From Stenotrophomonas maltophilia D457 (lineage in GTDB: Bacteria > Pseudomonadota > Gammaproteobacteria > Xanthomonadales > Xanthomonadaceae), in assembly GCF_000284595.1 (NCBI RefSeq), contig NC_017671.1, forward strand, positions 1,955,001-2,019,000: DNA of 64,000 nucleotides. The letters are read 5' to 3'. The position numbers and the translations under genes are program-made. This document shows positions 15,196 through 25,275 of this stretch, one piece after another (position 1 is the stretch's first letter; every line of letters begins with the position of its first letter). The notes beneath the pieces were generated by a model. That model was not told where the DNA came from. It did not search any database and was given only the letters and a program-made list of their open reading frames with translations.

Positions 15196-16415
15196 TTGCA
15201 ACCGAGCAGGATCTCCAGGTCCACCGCCTCGGCCATCGCCCGGTTGCCGGCATCCCCCGGGTGGAGGTGGTCGCCGGAGTCGTAGGCGGCGGCCATCCGT
15301 GACGGATCGGCCGGGTCGCGCAGCGCCGCGTCCAGGTCGATCACCGCGTCGAACGGGCTGTTGCTGCGCAGCCATGCATTGAGCTGTTGGCGCAGGGCCT
15401 CCTTGTCCGGGTGGTAGTAGTCGTCCAGCGGCGTGCCGGGCAGGGCGCCCGCGAACGGCATCAGGGTGGCGCCGAATATGCGTAGACCCCGCCGGTGGGC
15501 CTGTTCGGCCAGGGCACGATAGCCGGCCTGCAGCTCGGGCAGGCTGGGCCGGGGCTGCGCGCGGGCGAAGGCAGTACCGGGCCAGCTGATGTCGTTGATG
15601 CCGATCAGCACGATGACGCTGGCGACGCCGGGCTGATCCAGTGCATCACGCCGCAGGCGGGCCAGAACCGACTCGCCCATGCCGTCGCTCAGCAGCCGAT
15701 TGCCGGAAATGCCCGCGTTGACCACCGCCACCCCGCGCGGGGCGAGGCGTGCGGCCAGGTGGTCGGTCCAGCGCTGGTCCTGGTCGAGGCTGGCGGTGGC
15801 GCCGTCGGTGATCGAATCGCCGATCACCACCACGCTACGCGCACTGGCGGCGCCCTCGACCTCGATCCCGGTCAGGAACAGGCGTGCGGTAGTGGAACTG
15901 GCATCCTGCAGGTCGCGCGCCCGGGCCTGATTGCCGCTGGCGATCCAGCTGGTCTGGCGGCCGTCCCAATGAAACGTCTGCACCGGCGTCGGCCCCGGCA
16001 CGAAGACGCTGACCTGCAGCGCCTGGTGGTCTTCCGTGGCCACCGCCAGCGGATCGCTCAGCCGTTCCTGACCGGCACCGATCAACACCCCAGGCTGGCC
16101 GTCGAAGCTGAGCGGTTGCGGGGTGGCGCCCGCGCCCGCGGCCACGCTGGCCGCCCCGATCCGCAGCGGCTGGGTGCCGTAGGCATTGCTCAGCCGCACC
16201 CGCAGCCGGGACCCGCCCAGGCTGATGCGCGCGGTCTGGCGGAAGGTCTGGTCCTGCAGCGCGGCCGGAACCAGGGTCGGGAACAGGAAATCCGCGTCCC
16301 AGACCGGTTGCGGGCTGGCCTGCCAGCTGGCGACCCAGTGCGGGGCGGATGCGGCACTGGCGACGCCGGACAGGGCGAGCAGGGCGGTGGCGGTGAGCTG
16401 GCTCAAGCGGTTCAT
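15108..16415 (-). CDS. Secreted SGNH/GDSL-family hydrolase (esterase)
   Basis: 435 residues. A signal peptide (LSQLTATALLALSGVASAAS) is followed by a beta-rich N-terminal region (to about 190) and the SGNH catalytic domain. Block I is VVVIGDSITDG with nucleophile Ser, block II NAGISGNRLL, block III LIGINDI, and block V SGDHLHPGDAGN with the Asp-His pair. Probably a periplasmic or secreted carbohydrate esterase. The ATG at 16415 is chosen over an upstream TTG because the signal peptide starts there. The last 25 or so residues (GSEPSAGAKGSDPAERPG) are encoded by intergenic repeat DNA, an unusual extension. Divergent from a LysR gene that may control it. Confidence 0.88.
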   Translation of the reverse strand: MNRLSQLTATALLALSGVASAASAPHWVASWQASPQPVWDADFLFPTLVPAALQDQTFRQTARISLGGSRLRVRLSNAYGTQPLRIGAASVAAGAGATPQPLSFDGQPGVLIGAGQERLSDPLAVATEDHQALQVSVFVPGPTPVQTFHWDGRQTSWIASGNQARARDLQDASSTTARLFLTGIEVEGAASARSVVVIGDSITDGATASLDQDQRWTDHLAARLAPRGVAVVNAGISGNRLLSDGMGESVLARLRRDALDQPGVASVIVLIGINDISWPGTAFARAQPRPSLPELQAGYRALAEQAHRRGLRIFGATLMPFAGALPGTPLDDYYHPDKEALRQQLNAWLRSNSPFDAVIDLDAALRDPADPSRMAAAYDSGDHLHPGDAGNRAMAEAVDLEILLGCKGSEPSAGAKGSDPAERPGPAPFPGGKGP

Positions 16416-16512
16416 CGGGCAATCCAAGGGGAAGGGAACGCCATGGTGATTCCGGGGTCATCTGTGAACTAGACTGCGCATGGACAATCATCTGTGAACT
16501 GGATTCATCGTC

Positions 16513-17430
16513 ATGGCGCGACCCGACATCAACCGATCCGGCGAACTGGAAGTGTTCGTGCGGGTGATCGAGACCGGTGGCTTCTCCGCCGCCGCACGCA
16601 TCCTGGACATGACGCCGTCAGCAGTGAGCAAGCTGGTGGCCCGGCTGGAGCAGCGGCTGGGTACGCGCCTGCTGCAACGCTCCACCCGCCAGCTGCAGCT
16701 GACCCCGGAAGGCTGCGCGTTCTACGAGCGCGGCCTGCGCGTGCTGGCCGACCTGGAGGAGGCCGAGCGCTGTGCCAGTGCCCATGCCGAGCCGCGTGGA
16801 CGGTTGCGGGTCAACTCCAACGTGCCGTTCGGCCAGCATTTCCTGTTGCCGCTGCTGCCGGCATTCCTCGAACGCAACCCGCAGGTAGGCGTGGACCTGA
16901 CCCTCAATGACGAGGTGATCGACCTGCTTGAGCAGCGCACCGACGTGGCGGTGCGGGCCGGTCCACTGAAGAGCTCCAGCCTGGTGGCGCGGCGGCTGGG
17001 TGCGACGCGGATGATGATCGTGGCTGCACCGGCCTACGCGCAGCGGCACGGGCTGCCACGCACTGCCGAGGAGCTGCAGTCGCACAACCGGTTGGATATC
17101 GGCCATGCGCGCGCGATGCAGGGCTGGCCATTGTTGCAGGACGGGCGCGAACGCATGCTGCTGCCCAGTGGCAACGCGCGCGCCAGCAACGGCGATGCGC
17201 TGCGCCAGCTGGTGCTGGGTGGGCTGGGCATGGCGCGGCTGGCAGCATTCCAGGTGCAGCAGGACATTGCCGCCGGGCGCTTGCTGCCGGTGCTGGAGGA
17301 CGCCAATCCCGGTGACCTGGAAGAGGTGCACGCGGTGTTCCTGGGGCAGGGCGGCTACCTGCCGCTGCGGGTGCGCGCGTTTCTTGATTTCCTGGTGGAG
17401 AACGTCGATCTGACGCAGCCACAGGGGTAG
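16513..17430 (+). CDS. LysR-family transcriptional regulator
   Basis: 305 residues. N-terminal winged helix (ELEVFVRVIETGGFSAAARI then PSAVSKLVARLEQRLGTRLL), linker helix, and a LysR substrate-binding domain from about residue 90 with the PLKSSSLVARRLG feature of the CrgA-like subgroup. It is divergent from the SGNH hydrolase with about 100 bp between starts, so that gene is its likely target. Its TAG stop codon lies inside the GTAG of a SMAG repeat. Confidence 0.9.
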   Translation: MARPDINRSGELEVFVRVIETGGFSAAARILDMTPSAVSKLVARLEQRLGTRLLQRSTRQLQLTPEGCAFYERGLRVLADLEEAERCASAHAEPRGRLRVNSNVPFGQHFLLPLLPAFLERNPQVGVDLTLNDEVIDLLEQRTDVAVRAGPLKSSSLVARRLGATRMMIVAAPAYAQRHGLPRTAEELQSHNRLDIGHARAMQGWPLLQDGRERMLLPSGNARASNGDALRQLVLGGLGMARLAAFQVQQDIAAGRLLPVLEDANPGDLEEVHAVFLGQGGYLPLRVRAFLDFLVENVDLTQPQG

Positions 17431-17535
17431 TGCCGGCCGCTGGCCGGCAACCTCATGATCTTCATCCACCCGCATCGGGGTGCCGGCCAGCGGCCGGCAC
17501 TACCTTGCGGAAGCCGAGCCAATGCTCGGCTCGGC
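17427..17535. repeat. SMAG-type REP cluster
   Basis: GTAGTGCCGGCCGCTGGCCG at 17427 onward, an inverted copy ending CACTAC at 17503, then a further palindrome (GCCGAGCCAATGCTCGGC) to about 17535. GTAG-headed palindromes of this kind are the S. maltophilia SMAG repeats. They fill the space between the convergent LysR and recN genes and can form terminator-like hairpins in either direction. Confidence 0.85.
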
Positions 17536-17540
17536 CGGCG

Positions 17541-19202
17541 TTACACCTGCAGCAGCTTGCGTGCGGCGGCGCGCGCTTCCTTGCTCACTTCCACGCCGCC
17601 GAGCATGCGCGCCAGTTCTTCCTCGCGCGCCTTGCTGTCCAGCTTTTCCACTGCGCTCTGGGTCATGCCTTCCACCGGGGCCTTGCTGACCCGGTAATGG
17701 GCATGGCCCTTCGAGGCGACCTGCGGCAGGTGGGTCACGCACAGCACCTGGCGCTTCTCGCCAAGGGCGCGCAGCTTCTGGCCGACGATGTCCGCCACCG
17801 CGCCACCGATGCCGGAGTCGACTTCGTCGAACACCATGGTCGGCACTGCATCCAGGTCCAGCGCGGCCACTTCGATGGCCAGCGAGATGCGCGACAGTTC
17901 GCCACCCGAGGCCACCTTGCGCAGGGCACGCGGTGGCTGTCCGGCATTGGCCGCCACCAGGAATTCCACGCGCTCGGCACCCTGCGGGTCGGGCTTGCCG
18001 GCGTCCTGCGGTTCCAGCTCGATCAGGAACTGGCCGCCGCCCATGCCCAGCTCGGCGATGATGCCGGTGGTGGTGGCCGACAGCTCGGCAGCGGCGGCGC
18101 GGCGGCTGGCGGTCAGCAGCCCGGCCTGCACGCGCCACGCCGCAGCGGCCTTGTCGATCTCGCCGGCGAGGCGCTGCAGGCGTTCGTCAGCACCACGCAG
18201 CTGTTCCACTTCGGCGTGCATGCGCTCGCGCTGCGCGCCCAGCTCGTCCATCGGCACACGGTGCTTGCGGGCCAGGTCGTGCAGGCGGCCGAGGCGACGC
18301 TCGTTCTCCTCGAACTGTTCCGGGTCGGCGTCGAGGTCGTCATGCACGCGGTCCAGCAGCGACAGGGCTTCGTGCAGCTGGATCGAGGCGTTCTCGATCA
18401 GCCCGTCCACCTCGCCCAGGCGCGGGTCGTGCTCGATCAGGCGCGACAGCTCGTGGCGCACCTGCTGCAGCAGGTCCAGTGCGGAACTGCCGTCGTCGCC
18501 GTTGAGCTGGTTGCTGGCCGCCTGGCAGGCACTCAGCAGGGCGCTGGCGTGGGCCTGGCGACGGTGGCTGGCACCGAGTGCGGCAATCGATTCGGGTTCC
18601 AGATCCTCGCGGTCCAACTCGCGCAGCTGGTGCTCCAGGAAGCCGATCCGGTCACTGACGTCGCCCTGCTGCGACAGCGCCAGCGATTCATCGACCAGCG
18701 CCTGCCAGGCCGCAGCGGCGCGGCGCACCTGGCGGCGCTCGTCCTCGTTGCCGGCATAGGCATCCAGCAGGGCCAGCTGCGAAGGGCGCGTCAGCAGGGC
18801 CTGCTGCTCGTGCTGGCCGTGGATCTCCACCAGCAGCGAGGCCAGGTCGCCCAGCTGCGCCAGGGTCACCGGGCGGCCGTTGATCCAGGCCCGCGATCCG
18901 CCATCGGCACGGATCACGCGGCGCAGTTGGCATTGTTCTTCGTCGTCCAGCTCGTTGTCGGCCAGCCACTGGCGCGCGGCCTGCAGCTGGTCCAGCGCGA
19001 ACTCGGCCGACAGCTCGGCGCGCGCGGCGCCGTGGCGGACCACGCCGCTGTCGGCGCGCAGGCCGGACAGGAAGCCCAGCGCGTCGACCATCAGTGACTT
19101 GCCGGCGCCGGTCTCGCCTGAAACCACGGTCATGCCTGGCCCGAACTCCAGTTCGGTGGCGCGGACGACGGCGAAATCCTTGATCGAAAGATGTCTGAGC
19201 AT
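17541..19202 (-). CDS. recN: DNA repair protein RecN
   Basis: 553 residues. SMC-like ATPase: Walker A GETGAGKSLMVDAL near residue 30, long coiled coils (about 150-370), signature region VASGGELSRISLAIEV and Walker B MVFDEVDSGIGG. RecN gathers broken DNA ends during double-strand break repair with RecA. Length and motif order are normal. The start lies 56 bp from the presumed hrcA promoter, on the opposite strand; in many bacteria recN is near the heat-shock operon. No LexA box was clearly identified. Confidence 0.96.
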   Translation of the reverse strand: MLRHLSIKDFAVVRATELEFGPGMTVVSGETGAGKSLMVDALGFLSGLRADSGVVRHGAARAELSAEFALDQLQAARQWLADNELDDEEQCQLRRVIRADGGSRAWINGRPVTLAQLGDLASLLVEIHGQHEQQALLTRPSQLALLDAYAGNEDERRQVRRAAAAWQALVDESLALSQQGDVSDRIGFLEHQLRELDREDLEPESIAALGASHRRQAHASALLSACQAASNQLNGDDGSSALDLLQQVRHELSRLIEHDPRLGEVDGLIENASIQLHEALSLLDRVHDDLDADPEQFEENERRLGRLHDLARKHRVPMDELGAQRERMHAEVEQLRGADERLQRLAGEIDKAAAAWRVQAGLLTASRRAAAAELSATTTGIIAELGMGGGQFLIELEPQDAGKPDPQGAERVEFLVAANAGQPPRALRKVASGGELSRISLAIEVAALDLDAVPTMVFDEVDSGIGGAVADIVGQKLRALGEKRQVLCVTHLPQVASKGHAHYRVSKAPVEGMTQSAVEKLDSKAREEELARMLGGVEVSKEARAAARKLLQV

Positions 19203-19261
19203 GGGTAAGGGGGTGTCAGCAGCCGCGCAACGCTAGCACGCGGGCGCGGGAGGTCCAATGA

Positions 19262-19290
19262 CTTGCCAAGGTGATCCGCCGCCATTATCT
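19262..19290 (+). promoter_or_regulatory. Candidate RpoH (sigma-32) promoter for the hrcA operon
   Basis: CTTGCC at 19262-19267 and CCATTATCT at 19282-19290, spacing 14, resemble the sigma-32 elements CTTGAA and CCCCATNT. It lies 28 bp before the hrcA ATG. No CIRCE operator (TTAGCACTC with its inverted partner) was seen here or before grpE, so HrcA control of this operon is not supported by the local sequence. Confidence 0.5.
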
Positions 19291-19317
19291 AGTGTCCGTG
19301 TCTCACAGGTTGATTCC

Positions 19318-20382
19318 ATGCACGGTTCTCCCGACCAGCTTGCCCCGCGTGCGCGCCATCTGCTGCGCACGCTGATCGCGCGTTACATCCAGGACGGTGA
19401 GCCGGTCGGCTCGCAGACGCTGGCGCGCGTGGCCGGGCTGGAGGTCAGTCCGGCCACCATCCGCAACATCCTGGGTGACCTGGAAGACCTGGGGCTGCTG
19501 GCTTCGCCGCACACCTCGGCCGGGCGCGTCCCGACCGCACATGGCTACCGGGTGTTCGTCGACAGCCTGCTGCAGATGCAGCCGCCGGGCGAAGGCGAGC
19601 TGGCCCGGCTGCGGCAGGAACTGGCCAGCGGCGGCAGCACCCAGGCCCTGCTTGGCAGCGCCTCGGAGCTGCTGTCGGCGATGAGCCACTTCGTCGGCGT
19701 GGTCAGCGCGCCGCGGCGCGAGCAGTTCGCGTTCCGCCAGATCGATTTCGTGGCGCTGGACGGGCGCCGGGTGCTGGCGATCCTGGTGTTCGCCGACAAC
19801 GAGGTGCAGAACCGGGTCATCGAGACCCGCCAGGAGTTCGCGCCGGGCCAGCTGGAACAGGTCGCCAACTACCTCAACGCGCATTTCGCCGGCCTGCCGA
19901 TGGCCGAGATCCGCACCCGCCTGCTGCTGGAACTGCGTGATGCCCGTTCGGAGCTGGAGCAGCTGCTGGCGCACAGCATCGAGCTGGCCGAGCAGGCCCT
20001 GCAGCCGGCGGCCGATGACATGCTGGTGGCCGGGCAGACCCGTCTGATGGGGGTGCAGGACCTGTCCGACCTGGAGCGGCTGCGCGAGCTGTTCGAGCTG
20101 TTCTCCAGCAAGCGGGAGATCCTGCAGCTGCTGGAGCGCACCATCCAGGCCCCGGGGGTGCGCATCTTCATTGGCGAAGAGACCGGGATGATGCCGTTGC
20201 AGGGGGTCTCGCTGGTCACCGCCCCCTATGCCGCCAATGGCCAGGTGCTGGGCGTGCTGGGCGTGATCGGCCCCAAGCGGATGGCCTACGACCGGATGAT
20301 CCCGCTGGTCCAGGCTACTGCCGATGTACTCGGCGCGGCGTTTTCGCCAGCCGGGCGCACTCCTGGAACATCCGACGCTTGA
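19318..20382 (+). CDS. hrcA: Heat-inducible transcription repressor HrcA
   Basis: 354 residues. Winged helix near the N-terminus (ARHLLRTLIARYIQDGEPVGS and SPATIRNILGDLEDLGLL), then the SAGRVPTAHGYRVFVD block and the HrcA effector domain ending with GPKRMAYDRMIPLV. HrcA represses chaperone genes by binding CIRCE, with GroEL as co-factor. The ATG at 19318 is preferred over a frame extension to 19258 because the extension runs over the promoter. First gene of hrcA-grpE-dnaK-dnaJ. Confidence 0.95.
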   Translation: MHGSPDQLAPRARHLLRTLIARYIQDGEPVGSQTLARVAGLEVSPATIRNILGDLEDLGLLASPHTSAGRVPTAHGYRVFVDSLLQMQPPGEGELARLRQELASGGSTQALLGSASELLSAMSHFVGVVSAPRREQFAFRQIDFVALDGRRVLAILVFADNEVQNRVIETRQEFAPGQLEQVANYLNAHFAGLPMAEIRTRLLLELRDARSELEQLLAHSIELAEQALQPAADDMLVAGQTRLMGVQDLSDLERLRELFELFSSKREILQLLERTIQAPGVRIFIGEETGMMPLQGVSLVTAPYAANGQVLGVLGVIGPKRMAYDRMIPLVQATADVLGAAFSPAGRTPGTSDA

Positions 20383-20445
20383 AACGCAGCATCCCGCCCA
20401 CACTAGGGTGGGTGGAGGCGGAGACTGACCGCCAGGGACCCAGAC

Positions 20446-20961
20446 ATGAACCACGAACATCCAGATATCGAATCCCAGCAGACTGCCGCCGATGCGGCCG
20501 CCGCCGCCGGCGTCAACGACGAAGTGGAGCGCCTGCGCGCCGAGGTCGAGCAGATCAAGGCCGATGCGCTGCGTGAGCGCGCCGACCTCGAGAACCAGCG
20601 CAAGCGCGTTGCCCGTGACATCGAGCAGGCCCGCAAGTTCGCCAACGAGAAGCTGCTGGGCGAGCTGCTGCCGGTGTTCGACAGCCTGGATGCCGGCTTG
20701 AAGGCGGCCGGCGATGACCCGCATCCGCTGCGCGAGGGCCTGGAGCTGACCTACAAGCAGCTGCTGAAGGTTGCCGCCGACAACGGGCTGGTCCTGCTGG
20801 ACCCGATCGGCCAGCCGTTCAACCCGGAACACCACCAGGCCATCAGCCAGGTGCCGGCCCCAGACGCCGCCCCGGGCAGCGTGGTGACCGTGTTCCAGAA
20901 GGGTTACCTGCTCAACGAGCGCCTGCTGCGGCCGGCGCTGGTGGTGGTGGCCGCCGACTGA
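20446..20961 (+). CDS. grpE: Nucleotide exchange factor GrpE
   Basis: 171 residues. A long N-terminal coiled coil (about 25-75) includes [18 protein letters not shown]. The beta-rich head includes [20 protein letters not shown] and [18 protein letters not shown], the GrpE signature. It releases ADP from DnaK. It sits 63 bp after hrcA within the heat-shock operon. Confidence 0.97.
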   Translation: MNHEHPDIESQQTAADAAAAAGVNDEVERLRAEVEQIKADALRERADLENQRKRVARDIEQARKFANEKLLGELLPVFDSLDAGLKAAGDDPHPLREGLELTYKQLLKVAADNGLVLLDPIGQPFNPEHHQAISQVPAPDAAPGSVVTVFQKGYLLNERLLRPALVVVAAD

Positions 20962-21143
20962 CCCCTCCAGGGCCGGAAGGCGGGAATGTCCCGTCACCCG
21001 GCCCGACGCTGAACGCGCCGGGCGACCGGAAACACAGCGTTCGGGAGATGGCTTGAATGTTCCACGAGCCTCCCCCACATCGTATTCATCCACCGGCCGA
21101 ACGGCCGGACTGACCCCAACAAGCATCCTCAGGAGTCTCCCCC

Positions 21144-23066
21144 ATGGGCAAGATCATTGGTATCGACCTCGGCACCACCAACTCGTGCGTGGCGATCATG
21201 GACGGCGGCAAGGCCCGCGTCATCGAGAATTCGGAAGGCGATCGCACCACCCCGTCGATCGTCGCCTACACCAAGGACGGCGAAGTCCTGGTGGGCGCCT
21301 CGGCCAAGCGCCAGGCCGTCACCAACCCGAAGAACACCTTCTACGCGGTGAAGCGCCTGATCGGCCGCAAGTTCACCGACGCCGAAGTGCAGAAGGACAT
21401 CGCCCACGTCCCGTACAGCATCCTGGCCCATGACAACGGCGATGCCTGGGTGTCGACCAGCGATGGCAAGAAGATGGCCCCGCAGGAAATCTCGGCCAAG
21501 GTGCTGGAGAAGATGAAGAAGACCGCCGAGGACTTCCTCGGTGAGAAGGTCACCGAAGCGGTCATCACCGTGCCGGCCTACTTCAACGACAGCCAGCGCC
21601 AGGCGACCAAGGATGCCGGCCGCATCGCCGGCCTGGACGTCAAGCGCATCATCAACGAGCCGACCGCGGCCGCGCTGGCCTATGGCCTGGACAAGGGCGA
21701 CAACAAGGATCGCAAGATCGTGGTGTACGACCTGGGCGGCGGCACCTTCGACGTCTCGGTGATCGAGATCGCCAACGTCGACGGCGAGAAGCAGTTCGAA
21801 GTGCTGGCCACCAACGGCGACACCTTCCTGGGCGGCGAAGACTTCGACAACCGCGTCATCGAGTACCTGGTTGAAGAATTCAACAAGGACCAGGGCATCG
21901 ACCTGCGCAAGGATCCGCTGGCCCTGCAGCGCCTGAAGGACGCTGCCGAGCGCGCCAAGATCGAGCTGTCCAGCGCCCAGCAGACCGAAGTGAACCTGCC
22001 GTACGTCACCGCTGACGCCTCGGGTCCGAAGCACCTGAACATCAAGCTGACCCGCGCCAAGCTGGAAGCACTGGTGGAAGACCTGATCAAGAAGTCGATC
22101 GAGCCGTGCCGCGTCGCCCTGAACGATGCCGGCCTGCGTTCGAGCGACATCAGCGAAGTGATCCTGGTCGGTGGCCAGACCCGCATGCCGAAGGTGCAGC
22201 AGGCGGTGACCGAATTCTTCGGCAAGGAACCGCGCAAGGACGTCAACCCGGACGAAGCCGTGGCACTGGGCGCTGCGATCCAGGGCGGCGTGCTGGGCGG
22301 CGACGTCAAGGACGTGCTGCTGCTGGACGTGACCCCGCTGTCGCTGGGTATCGAAACCATGGGCGGCGTGTTCACCAAGATCATCGAGAAGAACACCACC
22401 ATCCCGACCAAGGCCTCGCAGGTGTTCTCCACCGCCGAGGACAACCAGTCGGCCGTGACCGTGCACGTGCTGCAGGGTGAGCGCGAGCAGGCCCGCTTCA
22501 ACAAGTCGCTGGCCAAGTTCGACCTGTCCGGCATCGAGCCGGCTCCGCGTGGCCTGCCGCAGGTGGAAGTGTCCTTCGACATCGACGCCAACGGCATCCT
22601 GCACGTGTCGGCCAAGGACAAGAAGACCAACAAGGAACAGAAGGTCGAGATCAAGGCCGGTTCGGGCCTGTCCGAGGAAGAGATCGCACGCATGGTCGCC
22701 GACGCGGAAGCCAACCGCGAAGAAGACAAGAAGTTCCAGGAGCTGGTGCAGGCCCGCAATCAGGCCGATGCCCTGATCCACGGCACCCGCAGTGCCATCA
22801 CCGAGCACGGCAGCAAGGTCGGCGGCGATGTCATCGGCAAGGTCGAGGCGGCCCTGGCCGACCTGGAAACCGCGATGAAGGGTGACGACAAGGCACAGAT
22901 CGAAGCCAAGTCGAAGGTGCTGGAGGAAGCCGGCCAGTCGCTGTTCGCCGCTGCTTCGGCCGACCAGGGCGGTGCCCCGGGCGCCGACGCCGGCAACGCC
23001 GGCAAGGCGCAGGACGACGTGGTCGACGCCGAGTTCACCGAAGTCAAGGACGACAAGAAGTCCTGA
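21144..23066 (+). CDS. dnaK: Chaperone DnaK (Hsp70)
   Basis: 640 residues, full length. ATPase domain starts [35 protein letters not shown] and [14 protein letters not shown] are Hsp70 signatures. The substrate-binding domain begins near [17 protein letters not shown], and the lid ends with the typical acidic tail [16 protein letters not shown]. It folds and protects proteins with DnaJ and GrpE, both encoded alongside. AGGAG precedes the ATG. A 182-bp leader separates it from grpE. Confidence 0.98.
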   Translation: MGKIIGIDLGTTNSCVAIMDGGKARVIENSEGDRTTPSIVAYTKDGEVLVGASAKRQAVTNPKNTFYAVKRLIGRKFTDAEVQKDIAHVPYSILAHDNGDAWVSTSDGKKMAPQEISAKVLEKMKKTAEDFLGEKVTEAVITVPAYFNDSQRQATKDAGRIAGLDVKRIINEPTAAALAYGLDKGDNKDRKIVVYDLGGGTFDVSVIEIANVDGEKQFEVLATNGDTFLGGEDFDNRVIEYLVEEFNKDQGIDLRKDPLALQRLKDAAERAKIELSSAQQTEVNLPYVTADASGPKHLNIKLTRAKLEALVEDLIKKSIEPCRVALNDAGLRSSDISEVILVGGQTRMPKVQQAVTEFFGKEPRKDVNPDEAVALGAAIQGGVLGGDVKDVLLLDVTPLSLGIETMGGVFTKIIEKNTTIPTKASQVFSTAEDNQSAVTVHVLQGEREQARFNKSLAKFDLSGIEPAPRGLPQVEVSFDIDANGILHVSAKDKKTNKEQKVEIKAGSGLSEEEIARMVADAEANREEDKKFQELVQARNQADALIHGTRSAITEHGSKVGGDVIGKVEAALADLETAMKGDDKAQIEAKSKVLEEAGQSLFAAASADQGGAPGADAGNAGKAQDDVVDAEFTEVKDDKKS

Positions 23067-23220
23067 TCCGGACCGACACGGGACGCTGGCCATCAGCGTC
23101 CCGTTGTCGCATCAGGGTCCTGACCGCCCACCGGCGTGTCGGGGCGCCCGACGCAAGAGCGGACCTGGTTCCGCTCTTCCGCTTTGACGAATCCCGACTT
23201 TCCGGAACCAGATTCACCAT

Positions 23221-24345
23221 ATGAGCAAGCGCGATTACTACGAAGTGCTGGGCGTTGCCCGCACCGCCACCGACGACGAGCTGAAGAAGGCCTACCGTCG
23301 CTGTGCGATGAAGTTCCACCCGGACCGCAACCCGGGTGATGCGGCGGCCGAAGCCTCCTTCAAGGAGTGCAAGGAAGCCTACGAAGTGCTGTCCGATGGC
23401 AACAAGCGCCGCATGTACGACAGCCACGGCCACGCCGCGTTCGAGCACGGCATGGGCGGTGGTGGTCCGGGCGGCCCGGACATGAACGATATCTTCGGCG
23501 ATATCTTCGGCAACATTTTTGGCGGTGGCGGCGGTGGGCCGCGCCAGGCCCGTCGCGGCGCCGACATCGGCTACGTGATGGAGCTGGACCTGGAAGAAGC
23601 GGTACGCGGCGTCGAGCGCCGCATCGAGATCCCGACCCTGGCCGAGTGCGGCGACTGCGATGGCAGTGGCTCCGAAGACGGCAAGGTCGAAACCTGCAAT
23701 GTGTGCCATGGCCGCGGCCAGGTGCGCATCCAGCGCGGCATCTTCGCCATGCAGCAGGCCTGCCACAACTGCGGCGGCCGTGGCCAGATCATCGCCAAGC
23801 CCTGCAAGACCTGCCACGGCAACGGCCGTGTCGAGGAAGACAAGGTGCTGTCGGTGAAGGTGCCGGCGGGCGTCGATACCGGCGACCGCATCCGCCTGCA
23901 GGGTGAAGGTGAGGCCGGTCCGGCCGGTACGCCGCCGGGTGACCTGTACGTGGAAGTGCGCGTGCGCGAGCATGCGATCTTCCAGCGCGATGGCGACGAC
24001 CTGCACTGCGAAGTGCCGATCCGCATCTCGCAGGCAGCGCTGGGCGACACCGTACGCGTGGCGACCCTCGGCGGCGAAGCGGAAATCCGCATCCCGGCCG
24101 AGACCCAGACCGGCAAGCTGTTCCGCCTGCGTGGCAAGGGCGTGCGTTCGGTGCGCAGCCGCAGCGAGGGCGACCTTTACTGCCGCGTGGTGGTGGAGAC
24201 CCCGGTCAACCTCACCAACGAACAGCGCAAGCTGCTGGAGCAGTTCGAAGCCACCTTTGTCGGCGAGGAAGCACGCAAGCATTCGCCGAAGTCGGCGACG
24301 TTCATGGATGGCGTGAAGGGCTTCTGGGACCGGATGACGTCCTGA
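23221..24345 (+). CDS. dnaJ: Co-chaperone DnaJ (Hsp40)
   Basis: 374 residues. J domain with the HPD motif ([10 protein letters not shown]), a Gly/Phe-rich linker (about 75-110), four zinc-binding CxxCxGxG repeats ([32 protein letters not shown]) and two C-terminal peptide-binding domains. It delivers substrates to DnaK and stimulates its ATPase. Last gene of the heat-shock operon, followed by a SMAG-derived terminator. Confidence 0.98.
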   Translation: MSKRDYYEVLGVARTATDDELKKAYRRCAMKFHPDRNPGDAAAEASFKECKEAYEVLSDGNKRRMYDSHGHAAFEHGMGGGGPGGPDMNDIFGDIFGNIFGGGGGGPRQARRGADIGYVMELDLEEAVRGVERRIEIPTLAECGDCDGSGSEDGKVETCNVCHGRGQVRIQRGIFAMQQACHNCGGRGQIIAKPCKTCHGNGRVEEDKVLSVKVPAGVDTGDRIRLQGEGEAGPAGTPPGDLYVEVRVREHAIFQRDGDDLHCEVPIRISQAALGDTVRVATLGGEAEIRIPAETQTGKLFRLRGKGVRSVRSRSEGDLYCRVVVETPVNLTNEQRKLLEQFEATFVGEEARKHSPKSATFMDGVKGFWDRMTS

Positions 24346-24369
24346 GTTTTTCAACCGAAGCGTTGAGCG

Positions 24370-24399
24370 GTAGCGCCGGGCCATGCCCGGCGTTTTCGT
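24370..24399 (+). terminator. SMAG hairpin acting as dnaJ terminator
   Basis: GTAGCGCCGGGCCATGCCCG followed by GCG and TTTTCGTTT. A GTAG-headed SMAG palindrome directly followed by T-rich sequence, between convergent dnaJ and the AraC gene. Confidence 0.7.
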
Positions 24400-24405
24400 T
24401 TGCGA

Positions 24406-25203
24406 TCAGCGGAAAAACGCCGCGGGCGTCTGCCCCAGTTGGCGCTTGAACATGCTGGTGAACGCGCTGGGGCTGTCGTAGCCCATCGCCAGCGCCACAT
24501 CGATGACCTTGTCGCCGACTGCCAGCCGCTCCAGGGCGGCCAGCAGGCGCGCCTGCTGCCGCCACTGCCCGAAGGTCATGCCCAGTTCGCCGGCGAAATG
24601 GCGCTGGATGGTCTTCACGTCCACCTGCAGGGCCTGGGCCCAGTCCTGCAGCGTGGCGTCGTCGGCGGGATGCTTCTGGATGTGCTGGCAGATCCTCTGC
24701 AGGCGCGGGTCGGTGGGCGAGGGCAGGTGCAGCGGCAGCACGTCCATGCGGTGCAGCTCGTCCAGCAGCAGGCGCACCACGCGACCGTCGCGGCTGTCGT
24801 CCACGTGCGCGGACTCGATCAGGCTGGCCGCCAGCAGTAGTTCGCGCAGCAGCGGCGCCACCTGTACTGCGAACGCCCCATCCGGCAGTTGCGGTGCAAA
24901 GTCCGGTTCCACGTACAGGCTGCGCATGTGCACCTCGGCGATGCAGTCCACCGCATGCACCATGCCGGCCGGAACCCAGATCGCGCGGGTGGAGGGCACG
25001 ACCCAGCGGCCACCGTCCGCGCGCACCACCATCAGGCCGGACATGGCGAAGACCAGTTGGTGACGGCGATGCCGGTGTGGCGCGATGTGGGTACCGGGCG
25101 GGTAGTGCCGGGCGCGGCTGGTCACCGGGCGGTGTACCGGCACTTCGTTCCACGGCGCGGTCTCGCGGATCGGGCACGGAGTGTCCTTTTTGCGATAGGC
25201 CAT
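24406..25203 (-). CDS. AraC-family transcriptional regulator with N-terminal cupin
   Basis: 265 residues. An N-terminal cupin-like ligand domain (PPGTHIAPHRHRRHQLVFAM and AIWVPAGMVHAVDC) precedes two helix-turn-helices: DATLQDWAQALQVDVKTIQR and VIDVALAMGYDSPSAFTSMF. Regulators of this build often control a divergent exporter gene, and here the neighbouring divergent gene is an MFS transporter whose start is 72 bp away. The ATG at 25203 is chosen; a longer frame to 25245 lacks support. Confidence 0.88.
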   Translation of the reverse strand: MAYRKKDTPCPIRETAPWNEVPVHRPVTSRARHYPPGTHIAPHRHRRHQLVFAMSGLMVVRADGGRWVVPSTRAIWVPAGMVHAVDCIAEVHMRSLYVEPDFAPQLPDGAFAVQVAPLLRELLLAASLIESAHVDDSRDGRVVRLLLDELHRMDVLPLHLPSPTDPRLQRICQHIQKHPADDATLQDWAQALQVDVKTIQRHFAGELGMTFGQWRQQARLLAALERLAVGDKVIDVALAMGYDSPSAFTSMFKRQLGQTPAAFFR

Positions 25204-25275
25204 GACCCGAACGCGGCAGAAGGGAGTGGGGGCCCACCGTAGCATGCGTGGCTCGCCCCCAACCTGACTGTGTCC

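Noticed and set aside
17430..19097. 555-codon open frame antisense to recN
   Set aside because: Shadow of recN; low-complexity Gln/Leu/His composition.
19203..19317. CIRCE operator before hrcA
   Set aside because: No TTAGCACTC inverted pair is present; only a CTAGCAC fragment that lacks its partner.
21129..23093. 654-codon open frame antisense to dnaK
   Set aside because: It mirrors dnaK codon for codon. Such frames opposite GC-rich dnaK genes are a known artefact. The composition is odd (His, Gln, Leu, Val rich) and no start signal or domain is seen.
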